From positions 1,798,001 to 1,862,000 of the forward strand of contig NC_089422.1 of the NCBI RefSeq assembly GCF_013426205.1: a stretch of 64,000 bases of DNA, read 5' to 3'. Shown in pieces: positions 55,367-64,000 of the stretch (within the stretch, counting starts at the first letter, position 1; every line of letters begins with the position of its first letter). This DNA comes from Metarhizium brunneum. Lineage: Eukaryota; Ascomycota; Sordariomycetes; Hypocreales; Clavicipitaceae. Made by a program: the position numbers and the translations under genes. The notes beneath the pieces were generated by a model. That model saw only the letters and a program-made list of their open reading frames with translations. It did not search any database and was not told the DNA's origin.

Positions 55367-55802
55367 TGTAACGGCTAAGGTTCCCAAGGGATAAACTAGT
55401 CGTAGTTTATGTTGGCAGAGCCACTAGGGCAGTCAATCTGAGCAGTTGGGTGTTACGTTGGTAATAGGTCGTAGACCGTAACCAAGTGATCAGAGTCAAA
55501 GAGTTGTAAGCGAGGCTTATTCAATGTAATGATCTGTGTTGAAAGCTAAGGAGCTAGAGGCTATCTATGAAGCGAATTTGGGGGTCCCTATATACTACGG
55601 TTGCTAGTTATCGCGGAGGTGAGCATCCTCGATGCTCACTTCCAAACACTGGTGAGCGTTGTGCATGCTCACTTATAATAACTGAGCGTCCTTCCCATTG
55701 GTCCTGTCGTGCCGACCAATGTTCCGTGGCCCGTCATGCCTGTGCCGCCCGGCGGCTCCATGCAGCCGGCCCAACCTGCAGCCTACGTGCTGGGTCGTAA
55801 CA
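55367..55802 (-). repeat. 5' LTR of element C (right)
   Basis: It is 436 bp and identical by eye to 47992-48427, flanked by AATTA at 55803-55807. Confidence 0.95.
55589..55594 (-). promoter_or_regulatory. probable TATA box of the element C promoter
   Basis: TATATA in the context GTAGTATATAGGGA on the minus strand, the only clear TATA box in the LTR. Confidence 0.5.
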
Positions 55803-57424
55803 AATTAACCTTTTTAATAATTAAAATAAGTAAAAGTATAATAAAAGTAAAAAAATTAAAAGTAAAAAAATTAATAATAAAATAAAAAAAATAATATATA
55901 ATATATTAATAATTAATAAATAAGTTAAAATTACTTAAATATAAGCTAATATTAAAATAATATAAAATATTAATAATAAAAGTTAAAAGTATTTAATATA
56001 AAATACTAAAAATATTAAATAAAATATAAATAATATAAAACCTAAAAATATAAATATTAAATAAAATATAAATTAAAAAATATATAATAAAAATAAGCCT
56101 AATAATATAATTAGCTTAAGCTTTTTAAAACTAAATAATATTAAAAGTATAATATTAAAAAATCTTAGAATTAAGTAAAATACTAAGAAATAATAATTAA
56201 TTAAAGCTAAAATTATTATTAATTAGGTTAATATTACTTTTATTATTAATATTATATTAATTATTAAAGTTAATATTATTATAAAATAAGTTTTTATTAA
56301 GAATTAAAATAATAATAAAAAAGGTAAGCTAATAAATAATACTTTTATTAAAAGCTAAAATAATAATAAGAAAAGAAAGCTAAAAAGTATAATAAGTAAA
56401 AAAGGTTATAAACTAAGTAATAACTTAATATAATTAATAAGTTTTATATATAATTAAGCGCTATTATTAAATTAACTTATATTAATTAATAGTAATCTAG
56501 GTAATAAAAGCAATTATATTACTTTACTTATAGAAAAAGTTAGTTAAAATAGGCTTATTAGCTTATAATAAGTTTTATTTATATTAGCTAGAGGTTAAAA
56601 AAGTGTTTATTAGGATAATAACCTAGTTAAAAAGTTAATTATAAGTATTAATAGCCTAAACTACTTTAGGGTTATAATAGGTATAATTAAATATAATTCT
56701 AAATTTTCTTATAATAAAAGTAAATAAAGCTAAAAATCTAATATAATATATTTTTTAATTATTAATTATATTTTTCTTAAAAGCTATAAATATAATATAT
56801 TACTTATTAATATATAAGTATATAATTTTCTTTTATTAATAATATAATTTTATATTTTTAATAAAAATATATATTTCTTAATAATAATATTTATAAGTAT
56901 TATAATAAGCTTTATAAATTATATTAGATTTAAGTATATACTTTTTTTTATTTATATTTATAATTTATTAATAATAAAAAATATAAAAGTTAAGTATTTT
57001 ATTATTATTAAAAAGATTTTTATTATTTAAATTACTTTTAATAATATACTTATCTAAGTAATAATTATAATTAGAGCTAAAAAAGTAATTTAAAAGTATT
57101 AAATTAAATATAATAATAATAATAAATATTTTTTTTTCTTTTTTATATTATAAATAAAATAACTTAAAAAAAATATTTTAAAATAAAATAATAATAAAAG
57201 TATAAATAAAAAGGTAATTAAATAATTTTAATTAAAATAATTAAAATATTAAAATAATTAAAAAAAAAAAAATTATAATAAGTAAATAAAAATATTTTTA
57301 TTTTTTTAAAAAAAGCTATTTTATATTTTATAAAAAGGTTAAAATAAATAAAAATAAAAGTAAAGTATATATATATTAGCCTTAAAAAAAAAGTTACTTA
57401 ATAATATAAATAGGTAAAAAAGTA

Positions 57425-57699
57425 TATTATAAACTTAAGCTAAAAGCTTAAATTTAAATAAAATCCTAAGTAAAACTAGCCTAAACCTAATATAAATAAA
57501 CTTTAAGCTATTAAAAACCTTAAAATCTAAGTAAAACCTTAAATAAAACTAAACTAAACCTAATATAAATAAACTTTAAATTAAAATAAAATATATTAAA
57601 AAAAAATAAAAAAAAAATAAAATCTTTTTTTTTTTTTAAGTTTATTTTTATTATTTAATAATATATATATATAGCTATAAGTATAGCTAGTTTATTATA
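57425..57699. repeat. right LTR of element A
   Basis: It is the partner of 42018-42294, more completely converted in its first third. Confidence 0.8.
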
Positions 57700-59875
57700 A
57701 TTAATTTTTATATATATTTTTATACTTTTAAGTTTATTAAATATTTTTAATATTAAAAATAATAATATTTTATTTTTTTTTATAATTTTATTTAAGCTTT
57801 TATAATTTATATATAATTAAAATTAATTATTTTTTTTTAATATAAAAAAAATTAAAGTATTTAATAAGCTTATTAAATATTTTATTTACCTTTTTTTTAT
57901 TATACTTATTATATACTTATAAAGTATTTATAGCTTTTTTTTTATTAAATTATAAATAAGTTTTTATAATAAAATTTTTTTTTTAATTTAATAATATAAG
58001 TTTTTTTAAAAAATATTAAGAAAATAATTATTATTTTAATATTAAAAATATTTATATAATTTTTATAAGCTTTTAATAGCTTTTTTATAGCTTTATTATT
58101 ATTAATATTACTTATATCTAAGAAAATTATTTTTATAAAATAAATATTTTAGGTTTTTTTTAAAATAAAATATATTTAATTTAAAATAATTATTAGTATT
58201 ATTATAGCTTTTTTAGTTTTATTATAAGCTTAATACTTTTTTATAAAAATTTATAAGTATTTATATATAACTAGGTATTTTTAATAGTTTTAGCTTTAAT
58301 TTATAATAATAAGTTTATATTTATTAGCTTAATTTTTACTTAAAATTAAGTTTTTTTAATTTTTATTATATATTAATAAAATTAATATAATTTAAAGTAA
58401 TTTATATTATTTTTAATTTAAATTATTTATTTTAATATTTTTTAATAAAATAATAATATATAATTTATATTTTTAAAAAGCTTATTATTAAGAATAACTT
58501 ATTTTTAATTATTTAATATAAAAAGTTTTAATATTATAAAAATTATATTTATATTTAGGTTAAATAATATATTTATTATTAATTAATAATAGTTTTTTTA
58601 TAAGTAAACTTTTATTTATAATTAATTATTATTAGCTTATTTTATAATAACTTTATAGCTTTATATTTTTATTTTATTTATTTTATTAATATTATTATTA
58701 ATAATTAAATAATTATAATAAGTTAAATACTTTTTTATAATATATTAATTTATATAATAAATATTATAATTAAATTTAAGGTATTTAAGTAAAATATAAT
58801 TAATATAATTATATTTATAATAAGAAATAAAACTATTAAAGTATTATAAATTAAATCTTAACTTTTTTTTTTAAGAACTTTTTATAAATTTATAATTTAT
58901 TTATTTTTTTAGGGTTTTTATTAGCTTTTTTTTTTAAGTACTTATTTTTTACCTTAAAAATAATTATTTTAGCTTTTTTATTTTAGCTATTTAAGTAGCT
59001 TTAATTTTTAAGAAACTTTTAGCTAAGTATTTACTTTTTTATAATAAAATTAAGGCTATTAATAAAAATATATATTAAGATTTTATTAAAAATATAATTA
59101 AATAGCTTAGCTTTTTAATAAATTTAATACTTTTTATAATTATAAAAAAGCTAATTATTTTTTTACTTAAAGTATATTAATATTTTTATAGCTTTTAAGT
59201 AATATATATTCTTATTAATTAATTTTTTTTTAAGCTATTAAATAAAGCTAAATTAAGTATACTTAAAAAAGTTAATATATTTATTATTTATTATATAATA
59301 TATTTATTATTATTTTATATTATTAATAAAATAATTATTAATATATATAATTTTATTAATATTATTAATAAAATTTAAGTAATTTATTATAAATATTATA
59401 TTTAGGTTAATTAAAAAGGTTTATAAGCTTTTATAAGTATTTTTTTTATAAATAAAAGCTTTAAATTATATTTTAAATATATTATAATATAATTAAATAA
59501 TTATATTATTATAATTTATAATAAAAGTTAATATTCTAAAAAATTAAGCTTTTTTTTATATAAGGTTTTTTTTAGCTTTTTTTATTTTTTAAGTAAATAT
59601 TAAAAGTTAATATTACTTTTAAATAAATTATAGCTTTTTTATTATTATTTTAATATTAATATTAAGCTTAACTTTATTAATATTATAAGTAATTAAAAAA
59701 AAATAATTTTAAAAGTATTAAACTTTTTTTTTTTAAATATATATTATTAATTTATAATTATTAATTTATTATTAAAATTTTATTTTAAAGTAATATTTAA
59801 TTAAATAAATTAAGTTATATAAAAAAGTATTATTAATATTTTATTAAGTAATTTATTACTTTAAAAAAAAAAATT

Positions 59876-60140
59876 TATTAAAAAAGTTTTTATAATAATA
59901 AAATACTTAAAAAAATAAAACTAATAGTTTTATAATAAATTAATAATTAATTAAATATATTTTAATAATTTTATTTATTTTTAAACTTTTAAGTTTTTAT
60001 AAGCTTAAAAATTCTTTTTTTTATAATTAATAATAATTTTATTTTTAAGGCTTAATTAAAGCTTAAAATTAATTTCTCTAGAACCTTTTAGTAATTAGTG
60101 CCTGGCCTGTACATCTGGGACCCGCTTTTGGTCTCTGACA
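59876..60140. repeat. right LTR of element B
   Basis: The first 190 bp are RIP-converted (starting TATTAA, matching TGTCAG). The last 50 bp keep normal composition (GCCTGGCCTGTACATCTGGG) and end CTGACA. It is followed by the target duplication ACAGC. Confidence 0.85.
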
Positions 60141-60864
60141 ACAGCATGCTCGGCCACTGGGTCGCAAAGAGCAGACTGGGGTTTTCAATTTTCCATTTTG
60201 CCGGCAGAGACGGCTATAAGTTGCTGTCCAACGTAAGTCCCATTCCAAGACGCCTCGAGTGCCGTGCGGCATTGGCATTGACTCTCTCTGCCCGCGCAGT
60301 GGATATACATGCACAAGTTGGACTTCACAGGGGAACACGTGCTATGCTGTTCCGACCACGACCACAGTCACGACGGCGACCTGCGGACCGAGCGGTATTT
60401 CCGAACAGGGCTCCTATGTTTTCCCTGCTACGGTGCCTGTCCAAATTACCGGCAATGTCTCGTCGACTATTGTGACGTTGTGGGCACCCATGTTTCAGCT
60501 CAATTTTGAATCTACAGATTTGAAGCCAGCTACTACACTGCCTAGCTCAACTAGTACGCCGTCAGAAACCTCGACTGAATCCTCGACGACTTCTTCTCTA
60601 TCCGAGGGTGCGATTGCTGGCATAGCTGTTGGCACCGTTCTGGCTGGGATTATCCTAGGCATCGCGGCCACTCTGCTTGTTCTTCGTTATCGGCGAAACA
60701 AGAAGCTATCCAACACAAGTCAGTTGGCATATGGAGATGCCGCCGCTTACCAAGTAGCCGCTCAACCAGGAGCAGAAGTTCACCAGTATCAAGGTGGCGG
60801 CACAACAGAGTTTCACGAGGTGCAAGCTAAGAATAAGCCTGTCGAGTTATCTGCGCAGATGTAA
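60141..60864 (+). pseudogene. 3' half of the Cys-rich membrane protein gene cut by element B
   Basis: This half begins with the right target duplication copy (60141-60145). It runs from 60146 to 60232, has an intron 60233-60299 (GTAAGT to GCAG), and ends with exon 60300-60864. It reads ADWGFQFSILPAETAISCCP, then across the intron TGYTCTSW, GNTCYAVPTTTTVTTATC, a Ser/Thr-rich stalk (STSTPSETSTESSTTSS), one membrane span (IAGIAVGTVLAGIILGIAAT) flanked by LRYRRNKK, and a tail of about 65 residues. With the 5' half this describes a type I single-pass surface protein with a cysteine-rich ectodomain, similar in plan to fungal wall sensors or GFYSPGL-type proteins. This half is undamaged but lacks a start codon and promoter of its own. 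Confidence 0.85.
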
Positions 60865-61762
60865 GTCTATTACAGAAGCGGGCATCTAATCGTTGCAAAA
60901 TTCACTTCTGATTCCTTTTATTTGGCGGAAAATTGTCTCGTTGTCTAGTAGGCTCCTCTTTGACCGGCTCCGGGGTTAGGGTTAGGTGGAATCTGCTATC
61001 TAGGCTGGTCTGTCTCACTGGTTCTCTAAAGATGAATGCGAATTAATGGTGAATACTTCTTCTACCTTGGACTTTGTGCACTACTCTTTCAAAAAAAGAA
61101 AACTTTGGGCCAGCTTCTGCATTCACATAGCAGCTGGCTAGTGGGAGCAGGGCAGCGAAATGAAGGGACCAGCCCTTATGGGTGGGGATCCTCCAGTTTA
61201 GCAAAGAGACTAGGTCAAGAAGACGGAAGCATTAATTAAATAGGGGGGACTGAAATTAAAATATAAGTCTATAAAGTAGTGGAAATGCCTTCAGGGTCCC
61301 GCCAATCTAGGAACAGCGCTCCCAGAAGACCCCGGAAGACATCCAGAACAAGACTCAACGTAACATAAAGTATAGCTTGACATACGGCTAGTTTAAAGCC
61401 AGCTCGGTCACCCGTAATTCACAGTACGAGCCTGTCACCAAATGCAGCCAGATGAAACCAGCCTCTTGGGATCGAATAAGAGAATCTGAGTTGACGCCCA
61501 ACTAGGCCTAGTGCCCTCGGCAACTGGCCCACTTGCTAGTATTCACTCAATTCAACCCCACACCCGGTGGTTGCAGATTTTGCTCCTGTTTAAAGCACTA
61601 ACCAAAATCCCAACACTTCACCATCATCTATACCTAAATCATCTCATAATGACCCAAGCTCAAGTCCAGAACCTGTAGGACTAAAAAGTTTCAGCGGCAG
61701 AAATTTCGTGCTCCAAAGTGGCATGGCCACAACACAAGAGCATCATATCCACATTCCAGGCC
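60865..61762. other. intergenic stretch, no gene recognised
   Basis: It contains a two-unit TTAGGGTTAGG motif near 60975, too short to be a telomeric tract, and the promoter side of the next gene. Confidence 0.5.
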
Positions 61763-63163
61763 ATGGTATCCCCCACGCTGCCCAGCTCATACGACACCAT
61801 AGAAAATTACACCTCGGATCTGTGCAGCTTTCTCGACACTCCTCTAGTCCGTCAGATCACAGGCGGGATTCACGTCAACGACGCCCTGATCCAAAATGGC
61901 TGGCAGGCCCTGCCGCAAGAATGGACCGAGTGGTGGTCCGCGTGGCCAGACTACCGTCTAGCCCAGCAAGACCTCGTCGACGGCATTGACGAAGAAGCCG
62001 AACCAGCCTCGCGTCTTGTCCAACAGCAGCCTCGACTCGCTGCCAGTCGGCCAGAATCCCTGACCACCTGGCTGAGCACCCTCAAGTCGCTCGCGCTTCC
62101 TCGCACCCAGCGCCCTGGTCCGGCGGTCGCCCTGCCCAAAGTCTTGACCGCTCACATGGGTCCTAAAAAGATGTCCGAGGTCTCTTCCGGAGCTGCTTAT
62201 ATCCATGACGTCTGTCAGAGAAGAGGTATTCGCCGCATTGTCGACATGGGCTCCGGCCAGGGCTACCTGTCCATCAGCCTTGCCTACCTATTCCGCGGGC
62301 TGCAATGTCTCGCCATTGACGGCAGTGAATCCCAAGTCGCTGGGTCACGGGCGGTCGCTATCTCCCTGGGAATACCAGAGCACAGATTAGAGCAAATTGT
62401 TCACTGGATCGACGGCGCTCCGAGTTTGGCGTCCCGGATTCAAGACTGGGCCGATGGCGAGAGCTGCATGCTCGTGGGTCTCCACGCGTGCGGGAGTTTG
62501 TCAGAGCACATGATTAGGTACTTTGCCACGGTGCCTTGCATTGAGGCCCTGGCGGTGGTGGGCTGCTGTTATAATCATGTCGTTCCCCGGTCGCCCAGCT
62601 GCCCGGCCGGGTTCCCCATCAGCGCGGCGTTGAGAGAGCGCAATGTCGTGCTGAGTGCTACTGCTCTCATGGCGGGCTGCCAAGCGCCGAATAACTGGAA
62701 ACGGCCGGGTCGCGGATGTGACCAGGAGGGAGAATCGGTGTTTGGCAAGCGTCGTTTGCACCGAGCGATCCTGGAGAAACTGTTGCACGACAAGGGAATA
62801 GAGGTAAGCAGGCAAGATGGAAAGAGGCCGGTATGGGGAATCCGGAAGCAGGACACTGCTAGTTTTGCCAAGTTTGCGCGTAGATCGATGGACTGCCTGA
62901 AGATAGCTCATGACAGGGTTCCAGCCGCGGATCTGATGGCCTATGAAGAGCGGTATAAAGACTGTGAGGGTCAGATTGCCATTCTATGGACGCTTAGCGT
63001 GCTTTGCTGCAAGGTTGTTGAGAGTTTAATTGCCTTGGATCGCTACTGGTTTTTGAAGGAACAGGGAGCAAAGGGGGTAGACATTGTGCCTATTTTTGAT
63101 TTTAAGATTTCTCCTAGGAACCTGATGATGGTGGCGGAGAAAGCAGGCCCTGGGTTGCCATAG
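61763..63163 (+). CDS. METTL25/RRNAD1-family methyltransferase-like protein
   Basis: The product is 466 residues from ATG 61763 (MVSPTLPSSYDTIENY); the frame is open 15 codons upstream without an ATG. The family has a class I S-adenosylmethionine-binding fold. Visible hallmarks are HMGPKKMSEV before the fold, motif I RRIVDMGSGQGYLSISLAY at about residues 157-175, an acidic motif II (CLAIDGSE), LVGLHACGSLS, and AVVGCCYNHV with a Cys pair near the predicted active site. The C-terminal region (SPRNLMMVAEKA) is also family-like. Animal members methylate rRNA or proteins; the substrate in fungi is not known to me. It is a single exon, intact. Confidence 0.85.
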   Translation: MVSPTLPSSYDTIENYTSDLCSFLDTPLVRQITGGIHVNDALIQNGWQALPQEWTEWWSAWPDYRLAQQDLVDGIDEEAEPASRLVQQQPRLAASRPESLTTWLSTLKSLALPRTQRPGPAVALPKVLTAHMGPKKMSEVSSGAAYIHDVCQRRGIRRIVDMGSGQGYLSISLAYLFRGLQCLAIDGSESQVAGSRAVAISLGIPEHRLEQIVHWIDGAPSLASRIQDWADGESCMLVGLHACGSLSEHMIRYFATVPCIEALAVVGCCYNHVVPRSPSCPAGFPISAALRERNVVLSATALMAGCQAPNNWKRPGRGCDQEGESVFGKRRLHRAILEKLLHDKGIEVSRQDGKRPVWGIRKQDTASFAKFARRSMDCLKIAHDRVPAADLMAYEERYKDCEGQIAILWTLSVLCCKVVESLIALDRYWFLKEQGAKGVDIVPIFDFKISPRNLMMVAEKAGPGLP

Positions 63164-64000
63164 CCGGGGACACATGGAGCGCGTCTCAAGATTCAGCCTT
63201 CATGCTGAGAGGACAGTGATAATACTAGCGATAGATTTGAAGCATTAGACTTTTGTCATGCACTCGAAGAGGTGCCATGAAGACGGTGCCGATGGCCAAC
63301 TTGAGCTGGAGAACCGGACATCTCAGCCTCTGTGTTCTATAAGGGGCTCCGGATGAAAACTAGGGCTTCAGGATTCACCAAGACCAGATAGGCCAGCAGT
63401 GCACCCAAATCCTCATCAAGGAGCCACAGCGGATAGAAAATACGTAATTTCTTCTCATACCAACGAGACAAAGCCAAGTCAGGAGTGTCTCGGGTGATAC
63501 CAAAACACGAGAAATGCAGTTGCCTTGGCCGTAACCAATATATCCACGAATCGGTTGAATCAGCCAGTGTGGGTATGTGCATTTATCATTATTCCTTTGG
63601 CATATCCAACTCGTATTTACGAGTTCAGTCTGGATAACATCACGCCCGCCCATCGACCAGAAACCAGGAGTCCAGAAACACAAATTTCCCAGCAAGTGTC
63701 ATATCCTCGTAGAATCCGAAGAGGTGTCAATCTAAAAACCTCATCCGTCCAAGTAAAAAACCCAAAGCTTTCTCGGAATTCAGAAAAGAATCCATAATAC
63801 ATGAAACTTAGTAACCTGCAATATGCGAGCTCCTTCCCGTTCACTGATACATATCTCTGCCCGCCCGTTCACCACCTGTTGCGAGGCCGGTACTCCACGG
63901 CATGGCCACGAAGCCCGGCAGCATCGCGGCATGCTGCTCTCCACTGTGGGAGACCACATTGTTCTATTCGGTTTCGTAATCAAAATAGCTCAATTTTTGT
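63164..64000. other. window end, possible partial minus-strand gene
   Basis: Several minus-strand frames in 63337-63983 look weakly coding, in different phases: one ends LVNPEALVFIRSPL at 63337, another reads HSGEQHAAMLPGFVAMP near 63950-63900. They could be exons of a gene that enters from beyond the window, or a decayed gene. I do not recognise it. Confidence 0.25.

Larger units (their letters stand above)
47992..55802 (-). mobile_element. element C: intact Ty3/gypsy chromovirus-type LTR retrotransposon
   Basis: This is a complete 7811-bp element read on the minus strand: 5' LTR 55802-55367, primer site, gag, pol with a -1 frameshift, polypurine tract and 3' LTR 48427-47992. The domain order protease, reverse transcriptase, RNase H, integrase, chromodomain places it among fungal chromoviruses of Ty3/gypsy. 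By eye both 436-bp LTRs are identical and the AATTA target duplication is perfect, so insertion is recent. It shows no RIP although it sits inside two destroyed elements. An additional gene runs antisense between pol and the 3' LTR. Confidence 0.95.
42018..57699. mobile_element. element A: middle LTR retrotransposon, RIP-destroyed
   Basis: It is nested in element B. Direct repeats at 42018-42294 and 57425-57699 align throughout with transition differences and homopolymer length changes. The flanks GTTAA (42013-42017) and ATTAA (57700-57704) form a 5-bp target duplication with one G/A change. Without nested element C it measures about 7.9 kb. The internal parts (42295-47991 and 55803-57424) are A/T-converted with no surviving frame. 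Both LTR ends now read TA...TA, as expected when TG...CA is hit by RIP. Confidence 0.82.
36257..60140. mobile_element. element B: outer LTR retrotransposon, RIP-destroyed
   Basis: It is bounded by 265-bp LTRs at 36257-36521 and 59876-60140 that align without a gap; the differences are almost all C/T and G/A. The outer termini TGTCAG and CTGACA are intact inverted complements. After subtracting nested element A, about 8.2 kb remain, a normal size for a Ty3/gypsy or copia element. The internal parts (36522-42017 and 57705-59875) are mostly A/T, with CA and TG dinucleotides almost absent; remaining C residues are mainly before T or C, and remaining G after A or G. No open frame survives, so superfamily and orientation are unknown. 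Confidence 0.85.

Noticed and set aside
60970..60990. TTAGGGTTAGG motif resembling telomere repeats
   Set aside because: Only two units, followed by conserved gene sequence; too short to indicate a telomere or a fusion scar.

Overview
The window is nuclear DNA of a filamentous ascomycete. The genes have short GT-AG introns (about 45-110 nt) with CTAAC/CTGAC branch sites, the conserved genes are typical of Sordariomycetes, and a large AT-rich block carries transition-only damage of the repeat-induced point mutation (RIP) type. Hypocreales is a reasonable guess; the sequence alone does not settle the species.

Layout. From 0.6 to 24.7 kb lies ordinary chromosome: V-ATPase subunit F (VMA7), an NPC2/ML-domain lipid transfer protein, a 5-kb gene-free stretch leading into a PHD+SET protein (SET3), the dolichol-phosphate GlcNAc-1-phosphate transferase (ALG7), a proline-rich transglutaminase-like protein and two F-box type proteins. 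A frameshifted fragment of a polyketide synthase dehydratase domain lies between the F-box genes. From 24.7 to 36 kb the sequence becomes accessory: an array of splice signals on the minus strand implying micro-exons, a zinc-knuckle/AT-hook gene with 72-bp internal repeats, a secreted protein of unknown function, two miniature inverted-repeat elements, LTR remnants and gene fragments.

From 36.0 to 60.9 kb one host gene (a cysteine-rich, single-pass membrane protein) is cut in two by a three-level nest of LTR retrotransposons. The outer element B (36257-60140, 265-bp LTRs, target duplication ACGGC/ACAGC) holds element A (42018-57699, about 276-bp LTRs, GTTAA/ATTAA), which holds element C (47992-55802, apparently identical 436-bp LTRs, AATTA). 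B and A are almost entirely converted to A/T. C is undamaged: it encodes gag, a complete pol with chromodomain, a -1 frameshift heptamer, a likely self-priming site, and an antisense gene with a cysteine cluster and coiled coil. After the 3' half of the split gene, conserved sequence resumes with a METTL25/RRNAD1-type methyltransferase-like gene.

The conserved genes do not form a pathway; they are unrelated housekeeping genes. The genes of element C form one functional unit. The main story is the nested insertion, and the contrast between two RIP-destroyed layers and one intact layer.
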